This document shows, piece by piece, positions 55,384 to 63,383 of a stretch of 64,000 nt of DNA. The notes below the pieces were generated by a model. The model had not been told where the DNA came from and searched no databases. It saw nothing but the letters and a program-made list of their open reading frames with translations. Made by a program: the position numbers and the translations under genes. This DNA comes from Zafaria ginkgonis (GTDB taxonomy: Bacteria > Actinomycetota > Actinomycetes > Actinomycetales > Micrococcaceae): contig NZ_BAABEO010000006.1 in the NCBI RefSeq assembly GCF_039540195.1, positions 165,158-229,157 of the forward strand, read 5' to 3'. Every line of letters begins with the position of its first letter. The first letter of the stretch is position 1.

Positions 55384-57319
55384 GGACGCGCAGGACTCGG
55401 GGACCGAGGAGGTCCTGTTGGGTGTCGGCAGCGGCGCCACCGTCGACGAGGTCAGCGAGGAGCTGCCCGAGCCGCGCCAGTCGCTGGAGGCACATCCCAC
55501 GACTGCGGACCTCGAAATCCTGCAGACGTTGCGCCAGAGCGTCACGGAGCAGGCCATTGCCCACCGCGTGATCCGCGGGGGCGCGCGGCTGGACAAGACC
55601 GTCTTCGGCGTGGCGGGCGCACTGGCCCTGGCCTTCGTGATCTGGGGTTTTGTCGGCCGCGAGAGCCTTGCGACCATCTCCCAGACGGCGCTGGACTGGG
55701 TGATGAAGGATACGGGCTGGCTGTTCATCGGGCTGGCGTCGCTGTTCGTCGTCTACGTCTTGTGGCTGGCCCTGGGGCGCTTCGGCAACATCCCGCTGGG
55801 CAAGGACGGCGAGAAGCCCGAGTTCCGGACCATCTCGTGGATCTCCATGATGTTCGCGGCCGGCATGGGCATTGGCCTCATGTTCTACGGCGTCGCCGAG
55901 CCGCTGTACCACTACATCGCGCCGCCGCCGGGCACCGTTGACGGCCAGACCTCCGAGGCCATCCAGACGGCCATGGCCACCTCGCTGTTCCACTGGACGC
56001 TCCACCCCTGGGCCATGTACGCGGTGGTCGGACTGGCCATGGCCTATGGAAGCTTCCGGCTGGGCCGGCGGCAGTTGATCTCCGCGGCCTTCACCTCCCT
56101 CTTCGGCGCCAAGTCGGTGGACGGTATGGCCGGGCGGTTCATCAACATGCTGGCCATCTTCGCCACGCTTTTCGGAACCGCAGCCTCCCTGGGGCTCGGG
56201 GCGCTGCAGATCGGCAGCGGCCTGGCCTCCAACGGGTGGATCGGCGGACAGCTCGCCACGCCGATCCTCGTGGGGATCGTTGCCATCCTGACCTTCTGCT
56301 TCATCGCCTCGGCGGTCTCCGGCATCAAGCGCGGCATCCAGTGGCTCGCGAACATCAACATGGTCCTGGCCGTGGTGCTGGCGCTCATCGTCTTCGTCGC
56401 GGGCCCCACCCTGTTCATCCTCAACCTGATTCCGGCGGCCGTGGGCGACTACGCCGCGAACCTGCCGGAGATGTCCGCCCGCACGGAGGCGGTGGGGGAT
56501 GAGGCCCTGCGCGACTGGATGTCGGGCTGGACCATCTTCTACTGGGCCTGGTGGGTCTCCTGGACCCCGTTCGTGGGCATGTTCATCGCCCGCATCAGCC
56601 GCGGGCGCACGATTCGCCAGTTCGTGACCGGCGTGCTGCTGGTGCCGAGCATCGTCAGCCTCATCTGGTTCGGCATCTTCGGCGGCGCGGCCATCCACAT
56701 CCAGTCCGAGAGCGCAGCATCGGACGACCCGGCCGCGGGCCTCGCCACGGTGGTCGACGGCGCCCCGACGATCTCCTTCGACAGTGCGCTGTTCGACCTC
56801 CTGCACCATCTGCCGATGGCGCAGGCCGCCGCAGGAGCGGTGTCCATCCTGGCCATGGTCCTGGTCGCGATCTTCTTCGTCACCGGAGCGGACTCTGCGT
56901 CCATCGTCATGGGCTCCCTCAGCTCCAACGGTGCAGAGGAGCCGCGCCGCGGCGTCGTCGTCTTCTGGGGCGCGCTCACCGGAGCCGTGGCGGCAGTGAT
57001 GCTCCTCGCCGGCGGGGACCATCCGGCCGATGCGCTGGCGGGCCTGCAGCGGATCACGATCGTCTCGGCCCTGCCCTTCGTGCTGGTCATGCTCCTGATG
57101 TGCGTCGCGCTGGTCAAGGACCTGCGCCGGGATCCGCTGGCCCTGCGCAAGCGCCTGGCCGACTCCGTGGTCGAACGCGCCATCAGGGCCGGAGTCGACC
57201 AGCACAACGGCGGGCAGTTCGACCTGGTGACCAAGCACGAATGTGGCCAAGGCTGCGGGGAACGCCCCTGCCCTCCTCCGAATGAGGACACGGCAGCGGA
57301 CCGCGCCCCAGCCAGTTAG
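55376..57319 (+). CDS. BCCT-family betaine/choline transporter
   Basis: The 647-residue protein has 12 predicted membrane helices between about 75 and 590. It carries the BCCT Gly-rich segment MFAAGMGIGLMFYGVAEPLYHY and the signature SGWTIFYWAWWVSWTPFVGMF. The N-terminal ~75 residues are acidic and cytosolic, and the C-terminal ~60 residues form a hydrophilic tail with Cys/His. It imports glycine betaine or a related quaternary amine coupled to Na+ or H+. Context with dimethylglycine oxidase supports betaine. Its ATG overlaps the ferredoxin gene by 8 nt. Confidence 0.92.
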   Translation: MYRDAQDSGTEEVLLGVGSGATVDEVSEELPEPRQSLEAHPTTADLEILQTLRQSVTEQAIAHRVIRGGARLDKTVFGVAGALALAFVIWGFVGRESLATISQTALDWVMKDTGWLFIGLASLFVVYVLWLALGRFGNIPLGKDGEKPEFRTISWISMMFAAGMGIGLMFYGVAEPLYHYIAPPPGTVDGQTSEAIQTAMATSLFHWTLHPWAMYAVVGLAMAYGSFRLGRRQLISAAFTSLFGAKSVDGMAGRFINMLAIFATLFGTAASLGLGALQIGSGLASNGWIGGQLATPILVGIVAILTFCFIASAVSGIKRGIQWLANINMVLAVVLALIVFVAGPTLFILNLIPAAVGDYAANLPEMSARTEAVGDEALRDWMSGWTIFYWAWWVSWTPFVGMFIARISRGRTIRQFVTGVLLVPSIVSLIWFGIFGGAAIHIQSESAASDDPAAGLATVVDGAPTISFDSALFDLLHHLPMAQAAAGAVSILAMVLVAIFFVTGADSASIVMGSLSSNGAEEPRRGVVVFWGALTGAVAAVMLLAGGDHPADALAGLQRITIVSALPFVLVMLLMCVALVKDLRRDPLALRKRLADSVVERAIRAGVDQHNGGQFDLVTKHECGQGCGERPCPPPNEDTAADRAPAS

Positions 57320-57396
57320 TTATGCCCAGTTAGTTTCCGCAACCCTGCCGGGGCCGGACGCCGCCAGATGCGGAGCCGGATTGCCACCCCACCCCA

Positions 57397-57426
57397 TTGA
57401 CAGGCTGTGGCGAACACCACTAGGTT
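57397..57426 (+). promoter_or_regulatory. Sigma-A-type promoter for purU-dmgO
   Basis: TTGACA (57397-57402), an 18-bp spacer and TAGGTT (57421-57426) predict a start near 57433 and thus a leader of about 270 nt before purU. Confidence 0.65.
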
Positions 57427-57436
57427 CCTCTTATAT

Positions 57437-57449
57437 ATCAGTTGTATGA
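57437..57449 (+). promoter_or_regulatory. Candidate operator ATCAGTTGTATGA
   Basis: It lies just downstream of the predicted start. It matches ATCAGTTGCATAA at 62060 in 11 of 13 positions (ATCAGTTGYATRA) and is a candidate site for the GntR protein encoded at 61249. Confidence 0.5.
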
Positions 57450-57482
57450 CCAGAGAGAGCCAGACCCCAGTCCTCACGGGAA

Positions 57483-57519
57483 GGGGATCGCTCGACCGGA
57501 AGCCGGTTGAGCGATCCCC
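57483..57519 (+). other. Strong hairpin in the purU leader
   Basis: GGGGATCGCTCGACCGG and CCGGTTGAGCGATCCCC pair over 17 bp with a 3-nt loop. No U-tract follows. A second C/G hairpin (CCCTCCCC/GGGGAGGG) lies near 57575-57593. They may form a structured leader; no known riboswitch was recognised. Confidence 0.5.
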
Positions 57520-57703
57520 GACCCGGCAGGCGGTCCCGGCCGCCGGCTCACTCTCCAGCCCCTTCGCCCCTGGCCCTCCCCGACGGGGAGGGTGGCGGGA
57601 GAAGGCGGCGCCCGGACCGCCCCGGCGGCCCAACCACCCAGGGCAGCCCGCCGGGCGCCCCGACCAAGCCTCCACCTGAAGCGGACCACCTGAAGGAGCA
57701 CCA

Positions 57704-58609
57704 ATGAATGCCCAGACCATCCTGGAACCGCGGGTCGCCACCGACACCCGCACCGCGGACCGGGGCCAGCACGCCAGCGTCCTGACGCTGTCCTGCCCCC
57801 AGCGGCCCGGCATCGTCCATGCGGTGTCCCGCTTCCTCGTGGAACTGGGCGCCGACATCACCGAACACCAGCAGTTCGACGACCGGGTCGACAACACGCT
57901 GTTCATGCGGACCGCCTTCACCGCCGAAGACGCCGACGCCGAGGCCCTGACCCGCCGCTTCGAGGCAACCGCCCAGGAGTTCGGCATGACCTACACGTTC
58001 AGCGACGGCACCCGCCCGCGCGTGCTGATCATGGTGTCCAAGTTCGCGCACTGCCTCCACGACCTGATCTTCCGGTGGCAGAGCGGGAGCCTGCCGGTCG
58101 ACCTGGTTGCCGTGGTGTCCAACCACGAAGACCTCCGCCCCATGGCCGAGGCCGCCGGGCTCCCCTTTATCCACATTCCCGTCAACGCGGCGTCCAAGCC
58201 CGCGGCGGAGCAGAAGCTGCTGGACGTGGTGGATGAGTTCGACGCCGACCTGGTGGTGCTCGCCCGCTACATGCAGGTGTTGTCCGACGACCTCTGCAAG
58301 CGCCTCTCCGGCCGCGCCATCAACATCCACCACTCCTTCCTTCCCGGGTTCAAGGGCGCGCGCCCCTACCACCAGGCCCACGCGCGCGGCGTCAAGCACG
58401 TGGGGGCCACCGCCCACTACGTCACCGCCGACCTGGACGAGGGACCGATCATCGAGCAGGAAGTCGTCCGGGTGGACCACCGGATGACCCCCGAGGAACT
58501 GGCCACCGTGGGAAGGGACACGGAGGCCCTGGCCCTCTCCCGAGCCGTCCGCTGGCACGCGGAAAACCGCGTCATGCTCAGCGGGCACCGAACCGTCGTC
58601 TTCCACTAG
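57704..58609 (+). CDS. purU: Formyltetrahydrofolate deformylase
   Basis: The 301-residue PurU has an N-terminal ACT domain (VLTLSCPQRPGIVHAVSRFL) and a C-terminal formyltransferase fold with VVSNHEDLRPMAEAAGLPF and INIHHSFLPGFKGARPYHQAHARGVKHVGATAHYV. The latter carries the Asn/His/Asp catalytic site of formyl-THF hydrolases. It releases formate and THF from 10-formyl-THF. Next to dimethylglycine oxidase it recycles THF that would otherwise accumulate as one-carbon forms. GAAGGAG precedes the ATG. dmgO follows after 59 bp. Confidence 0.95.
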   Translation: MNAQTILEPRVATDTRTADRGQHASVLTLSCPQRPGIVHAVSRFLVELGADITEHQQFDDRVDNTLFMRTAFTAEDADAEALTRRFEATAQEFGMTYTFSDGTRPRVLIMVSKFAHCLHDLIFRWQSGSLPVDLVAVVSNHEDLRPMAEAAGLPFIHIPVNAASKPAAEQKLLDVVDEFDADLVVLARYMQVLSDDLCKRLSGRAINIHHSFLPGFKGARPYHQAHARGVKHVGATAHYVTADLDEGPIIEQEVVRVDHRMTPEELATVGRDTEALALSRAVRWHAENRVMLSGHRTVVFH

Positions 58610-58668
58610 CCCCGTCCCCACCACCACAGAATCAAGCCCCCGCCGGGGGCTAACCGAAAGGCAATTTC

Positions 58669-61161
58669 ATGAAGTCTCCTCGCGTTGTCATCATCGGGGC
58701 CGGGATCGTCGGGGCAAACCTGGCCGACGAGCTCACCGAACGGGGCTGGACCGACATCACGGTCCTGGACAAGGGGCCGATCCCCCTGACTGGTGGTTCG
58801 ACGTCGCACGCGCCGGGCCTGGTCTTCCAGACCAACTCGTCCCGGACCATGACGGAGCTGGCCGCCTACACCGGGCAGAAGCTCGCCTCCCTGACGCGCG
58901 GCGACGCCCGTGCCTTCAACCAGGTCGGCGGCCTTGAGGTGGCCACGACGCCGGAACGCCTCGCCGAGCTGCACCGGCGCCGCAACTTCGCCACGGCGTG
59001 GGGACTCGAAGCCCACGTGATCGACACGGCCGAGGCGAAGGCCCTGCACCCGCTGATCGATGAGGGCATCGTCCTGGGCGCGCTCTACCTGCCCACCGAC
59101 GGCCTGGCGTCCTCGCTCCTTGCCGTCGAGCTGCTGCGCGAGCGCTCCGAGGCCCGCGGGGCCCGCTTCCTTGGAGACACTCCGGTGACCGGGGTGGAAC
59201 GTGCCGGCGGCCAGGTCACCGGCGTCCGCAGTGGCGACACGGTCTTCCCGGCGGACATCGTGGTTTCCGCGGCCGGCTTCTGGGGTCCGCAGATCGGCGA
59301 GCTCATGGGGATGGAGGTTCCGCTGGTTCCCCTGGCGCACCAGTACATCACCACCACCTCGATCCAGGAACTGGCCGGGCACGCGGAGACCGCCGTCGGC
59401 ACCGGCAACAACGCCAAGCTGCCGATCCTGCGCCACCAGGACCAGGACCTCTACTTCCGCCAGCACGGTACCCGCATCGGCATCGGCTCCTACGCCCACC
59501 GCCCCATCCCGGTCGGCTACGACGAACTTCCCGGGGGCAACCGCATCACCGAGCACGCCATGCCGTCCCGCCTGGACTTCACCTCCGAGGACTTCGAGCA
59601 GCCGTGGAAGGCCTGCCGGCAGCTGCTGCCGTCCCTGAACGAGGCCAGCATCAGCGACGCGTTCAACGGCATCTTCTCCTTCACCCCGGACGGGGGATCG
59701 CTGGTCGGCGAGTCCAAGGACCTGAAGGGCTTCTTCATCGCCGAGGCCGTGTGGGTGACCCACTCGGCGGGCGTGGCCAAGGCTCTCGCGCAGCTCCTGG
59801 TGGACGGCCGGTCGGAAACCGACCTCCGGGAGCTGGACCTTGCCCGGTTCGAGAAGGTCCAGCTGGAGCGCGACTACGTCCTGGAGACCTCGCAGCAGAA
59901 CTTCGTCGAGATCTACGACATCCGCCACCCCCTTGAGCCCAAGCTCTCGCCGCGGGACCTCCGGCTTGCCCCCTTCCACGAGCGCCAGGTGGAGCTGGGT
60001 GCCTTCTTCCTTGAGTCCGCCGCGTGGGAGCGCCCGCACTGGTACACGGCCAACGAGCCGCTGCTGGAGTCCCTGCCGCAGGAGTGGCAGCCGCCGGTAC
60101 GCGACCCGTGGGCCGCGAAGTTCGATTCGCCCATCTCCGCCGCGGAGGCCTACGCCACCCGCACCAACGTGGCCATGTACGACATGACCCCGCTGAAGCG
60201 CCTGGAGGTCTCCGGGCCCGGCGCGTTGCCCCTGCTCCAGCACCTCAGCACGGGACAGCTGGACAAGAGCGTCGGATCGGTGACCTACACCCTGCTGCTC
60301 GACGACGCCGGCGGCATCCGCAGCGACCTGACCATCGCCCGAATCGAGGAGGAACTCTTCCAGATCGGAGCCAACGGCGGCATCGACTACGACTACCTGG
60401 TCCGCCGCGCCGCCGAGCACACGGAGGCCCATCCGGACCAGTGGGTCCGCGTGGAGGACACCACGGACGACACCTGCTGCATCGGCGTCTGGGGCCCGCG
60501 GGCCCGCGACCTGGTCCAGCCGCTGACCCCGCAGGACCTCACCAACGACGGGCTGAAGTACTTCCGCGCGGCCAGCACCACCATCGCCGGCATCGACGTG
60601 CGCGTCATGCGCCTGTCCTACGTCGGGGAACTGGGCTGGGAAATCTACACCGATGCGGCCAACGGGCTGAAGCTGTGGGACGCCCTGTGGGAAGCGGGCC
60701 GGGAACTGGGCGTCATCGCGGCCGGCCGCGGCGCCTTCAACAGCCTCCGGCTGGAGAAGGGCTACCGGTCCTGGGGCACTGACATGGATACGGAGCACGA
60801 TCCCTTCGCGGCGGGGCTGGGCTTCGCGGTCCGCGCCAACAAGGAGGACTACGTCGGCAAGGACGCCGTCGAACGGCGCCGGGACGCGGAGGACGGAAAG
60901 CGCCTGCGCTGCCTGACCGTCGACGACGGAACCTCCGTGGTGCTGGGCAAGGAGCCGGTCTTCATCGACGGTGAGCCGGTTGGCTACGTCACGAGCGCCG
61001 CCTACGGCTACACGGTGCACAAGCCCGTGGCCTACGCGTGGCTGCCGGCCTCCTCCACCGAGGGGACCAAGGTGCAGATCAGGTACTTCGACCGGCTGAT
61101 CGACGCGACCGTCACGGCCGAGCCGCTGGTCGATCCCGAGATGAACAAGATCCGCGCCTGA
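58669..61161 (+). CDS. dmgO: Dimethylglycine oxidase
   Basis: The 830-residue protein has exactly the length of the Arthrobacter globiformis enzyme. The N-terminal FAD-dependent oxidase half opens VVIIGAGIVGANLADELTERGWTDITVLDKG, followed by GGSTSHAPGLVFQTN (the region with the flavinylated His). The C-terminal half is a GcvT/aminomethyltransferase-like THF-binding domain (MYDMTPLKRLEVSGPGALPLLQ, GELGWEIYTDAANGLKLWD). It oxidises dimethylglycine to sarcosine; an internal tunnel passes the iminium to THF as methylene-THF. It is probably co-transcribed with purU. Confidence 0.95.
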   Translation: MKSPRVVIIGAGIVGANLADELTERGWTDITVLDKGPIPLTGGSTSHAPGLVFQTNSSRTMTELAAYTGQKLASLTRGDARAFNQVGGLEVATTPERLAELHRRRNFATAWGLEAHVIDTAEAKALHPLIDEGIVLGALYLPTDGLASSLLAVELLRERSEARGARFLGDTPVTGVERAGGQVTGVRSGDTVFPADIVVSAAGFWGPQIGELMGMEVPLVPLAHQYITTTSIQELAGHAETAVGTGNNAKLPILRHQDQDLYFRQHGTRIGIGSYAHRPIPVGYDELPGGNRITEHAMPSRLDFTSEDFEQPWKACRQLLPSLNEASISDAFNGIFSFTPDGGSLVGESKDLKGFFIAEAVWVTHSAGVAKALAQLLVDGRSETDLRELDLARFEKVQLERDYVLETSQQNFVEIYDIRHPLEPKLSPRDLRLAPFHERQVELGAFFLESAAWERPHWYTANEPLLESLPQEWQPPVRDPWAAKFDSPISAAEAYATRTNVAMYDMTPLKRLEVSGPGALPLLQHLSTGQLDKSVGSVTYTLLLDDAGGIRSDLTIARIEEELFQIGANGGIDYDYLVRRAAEHTEAHPDQWVRVEDTTDDTCCIGVWGPRARDLVQPLTPQDLTNDGLKYFRAASTTIAGIDVRVMRLSYVGELGWEIYTDAANGLKLWDALWEAGRELGVIAAGRGAFNSLRLEKGYRSWGTDMDTEHDPFAAGLGFAVRANKEDYVGKDAVERRRDAEDGKRLRCLTVDDGTSVVLGKEPVFIDGEPVGYVTSAAYGYTVHKPVAYAWLPASSTEGTKVQIRYFDRLIDATVTAEPLVDPEMNKIRA

Positions 61162-61169
61162 CACGGATC

Positions 61170-61204
61170 GGGGCCCGGAACCGCAAGGTTCCGGGCCCCT
61201 TTTT
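61170..61204 (+). terminator. Rho-independent terminator after dimethylglycine oxidase
   Basis: GGGGCCCGGAACC, loop GCAA, perfect complement GGTTCCGGGCCCC and TTTTT. Confidence 0.9.
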
Positions 61205-61248
61205 GTGCCGTCCTCCCTTTTTGCGCAGGCCTTTCGTAGCGCCGCGCC

Positions 61249-62001
61249 CTACAGGGAGTGCTGGACCAGCTGCTCGAAATGCGTCACGTGCTCCTCGGCC
61301 AGGCGCGCCGCCTTGTCGGCGTCGCCGTCGATGATCGCCCGCAGCAGGGCAACGTGCTCCTGGACGTTGCCCGAAATGGGCGCCAGGCCCGCCAGCACGA
61401 AGTTCCACATGCGCTGCGACAAGGCAAAGTACTGGATCAGCGTGGCCTCGACGTAGCTGTTGCGCATGGTGGCGTAGACGGTGCGGTGGATCTGCTCGTC
61501 CAGGTCCATGGACGTCTGGTTGGTGCCGTCGGGGGCGTGCTCCACGGCCTCCAGGCACGACCGGAGCCTGGCGCGGTCCTCCTCGGAGGCGCGCTCGGCC
61601 GCCCGGCGCGCGGCGAAGGCCTCCAGGGTCCGGCGGGCGTCCGAAATCTCCCCCAGGTCCCGGATGTTGACCTCCGCGACGAAGGTGCCCCGGCGCGGGT
61701 ACACGACCAGCAGGCGGTCGGTTTCGAGGCGCTTGACGGCTTCCCGCAGCGGGGTGCGGCCGAGTTCAAGGGCGGCCATGAGCGACTCTTCGTCCAGCGG
61801 CGCGCCCGGAGGCAGCCGCATGTCGATGATGCGCTGGCGAAGCTCCCGGTACGCGAACTCCGCCCGGGTGAGCCCGGTTTCTCCCAAGATATTGGCCTTC
61901 CCGTCCGGTTCGGGGATCCACGAACGATCCTCCAGTGATGATAAGCGCCAGCGCCCCGGTTGTGGGGTCCCCGCCTCGTGCCGCGCCCCTTCGCGGGCCA
62001 C
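61249..62001 (-). CDS. GntR-family (FCD) regulator of the betaine genes
   Basis: The GTG at 62001 gives 250 residues, with a start uncertain by up to about 35 residues because no good ribosome site is seen. A winged helix lies at about 45-110 (YRELRQRIIDMRLPPGAPLD, LELGRTPLREAVKRLE), then an FCD domain with DLDEQIHRTVYATMRNSY and late HVALLRAIIDGD and HVTHFEQLV. It is divergent from the ferredoxin reductase/oxygenase genes and follows dimethylglycine oxidase convergently. Shared 13-mers at 57437 and 62060 suggest it controls both units. The effector is unknown. Confidence 0.85.
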   Translation of the reverse strand: MAREGARHEAGTPQPGRWRLSSLEDRSWIPEPDGKANILGETGLTRAEFAYRELRQRIIDMRLPPGAPLDEESLMAALELGRTPLREAVKRLETDRLLVVYPRRGTFVAEVNIRDLGEISDARRTLEAFAARRAAERASEEDRARLRSCLEAVEHAPDGTNQTSMDLDEQIHRTVYATMRNSYVEATLIQYFALSQRMWNFVLAGLAPISGNVQEHVALLRAIIDGDADKAARLAEEHVTHFEQLVQHSL

Positions 62002-62059
62002 ACCCTTGACACGCCTTTATGGCGTTCATCACACTTATCCTATTGTTCCGCATGGCGCG

Positions 62060-62072
62060 ATCAGTTGCATAA
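62060..62072 (+). promoter_or_regulatory. Candidate operator ATCAGTTGCATAA
   Basis: It lies in the 141-bp divergent gap between the GntR gene and the ferredoxin reductase gene. It is the second copy of the ATCAGTTGYATRA motif. Confidence 0.5.
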
Positions 62073-62142
62073 GACGCAATAAGAACGAATGCGGTCGGAA
62101 CGGGCCCAGTCAGAACCAGCGCGAGAAGAATGAGGTGGGTGC

Positions 62143-63324
62143 ATGGAAACCCTAGCCATCGTCGGGGCGTCCTTGGCCGGTTTGTCGGCAGCGCGCGCTG
62201 CCCGCGCCCAAGGCTTTGCGGGCAGGCTGATCATCATCGGGGATGAGCTTGAGCGTCCGTATGACCGGCCGCCGCTGTCGAAGGATTTCCTGCTCGGCCG
62301 GATCGGGGCCGGGGACCTTGCGCTGGAGACCTCGGACGAGGACCTGGGCGCGGAGTGGCTGCTGGGGTCCCGGGCGCTGGGCCTGGACGGGCCGAACCGG
62401 ACGATCATGCTCAAGGACGGGCGCAGGGTGGCTGCGGACGGGATTGTGATCGCCACCGGCGCCTCGGCGCGCAAACTCCCGGCCCTGGACGGGTTCGCCA
62501 ACGTCCACACCCTGCGCACCCTGGCCGACGGGCAGAAGCTGGCGGCCGAACTGGTCCCGGGCCGGCGGCTGGTCATCGTGGGAGCCGGGTTCATCGGGGC
62601 CGAGGTTGCCTCCACCGCCACCGAGCTCGGCCTTGAAGTGACCCTGATCAACTCGGACCTGGTCCCGTTTTGCGCGGCGCTGGGAGCCGAGATGGGCGAG
62701 GTCGTGGCGGGGCTGCAGGAAACCCGCGGCGTCACCCTGCTGCGCGGGACCACCCTCCAGGGCATCGACGCCGATGGGGACCGGGTCACCGGGCTGACCC
62801 TCACCAGCGGGCAGTACCTGCCTGCGGATCTGGTCCTGGTCGGGATCGGGGCGGTGCCGAACACCGGCTGGTTGTCCTTTTCCGGCCTGGAGGTCAAGAA
62901 CGGCGTCCTCTGCGATGCCTCGGGCCGGACCAACCTGCCGGGCATCGTCGCGGTCGGAGACTGCGCGGCCTGGTTCGACGAGCGTCACGGCGCGCACCGG
63001 CGGGTGGAGCACTGGACCTCCGCGACCGAACAGGCCGAGGCGGCCGTCGGCGCGCTGCTGAACCCGGACGCCCTGGCGGGGAGCCCGAAGCCGCACTACT
63101 TCTGGTCGGACCAGTACGGGGTGAAGCTGCAGTTCGCCGGCAGCGCCGCACAGGCGGACCGGGTCCAGATTGAGGCCGGAGCCGCCGAGACCCGTGACGT
63201 GCTGGCCGTGTACTACCGGGGCGAGGAGCCGGTGGCGGTGCTGGGCATGAACCAGGTCCGCCTGTTCACCACGTGGCGCCGCACCCTCAACCAGGCCGCC
63301 GTGCCAGTCCCCGTGCCGGCCTGA
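62143..63324 (+). CDS. FAD-dependent ferredoxin reductase
   Basis: The 393-residue protein has an FAD-binding METLAIVGASLAGLSAARAARAQG, a PYDRPPLSKDFLLG segment, the NAD-binding RLVIVGAGFIGAEVASTATELG and LPGIVAVGDCAAWFD (FAD Asp). This is the BenC/rubredoxin-reductase-like pattern of oxygenase reductases. It should pass electrons from NAD(P)H to a ferredoxin or directly to the Rieske oxygenase encoded 59 bp downstream. It is not the flavodoxin-type GbcB reductase of Pseudomonas, so the electron chain may run through the Rieske ferredoxin at 55033. Confidence 0.88.
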   Translation: METLAIVGASLAGLSAARAARAQGFAGRLIIIGDELERPYDRPPLSKDFLLGRIGAGDLALETSDEDLGAEWLLGSRALGLDGPNRTIMLKDGRRVAADGIVIATGASARKLPALDGFANVHTLRTLADGQKLAAELVPGRRLVIVGAGFIGAEVASTATELGLEVTLINSDLVPFCAALGAEMGEVVAGLQETRGVTLLRGTTLQGIDADGDRVTGLTLTSGQYLPADLVLVGIGAVPNTGWLSFSGLEVKNGVLCDASGRTNLPGIVAVGDCAAWFDERHGAHRRVEHWTSATEQAEAAVGALLNPDALAGSPKPHYFWSDQYGVKLQFAGSAAQADRVQIEAGAAETRDVLAVYYRGEEPVAVLGMNQVRLFTTWRRTLNQAAVPVPVPA

Positions 63325-63383
63325 GCCGGCCCACCATCGTTGCCCATCTTCAGTAATTTCGTCTCCACCGGAGGAAGCACAGC

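Noticed and set aside
57540..57700. Glycine riboswitch before purU
   Set aside because: The sequence has hairpins but not the conserved glycine-aptamer core on either strand.
61766..62053. Possible leaderless small ORF upstream of the betaine GntR gene (minus strand)
   Set aside because: A TAGGAT precedes an ATG by 7 nt, but the frame overlaps the GntR coding region out of phase and its translation is uninformative.
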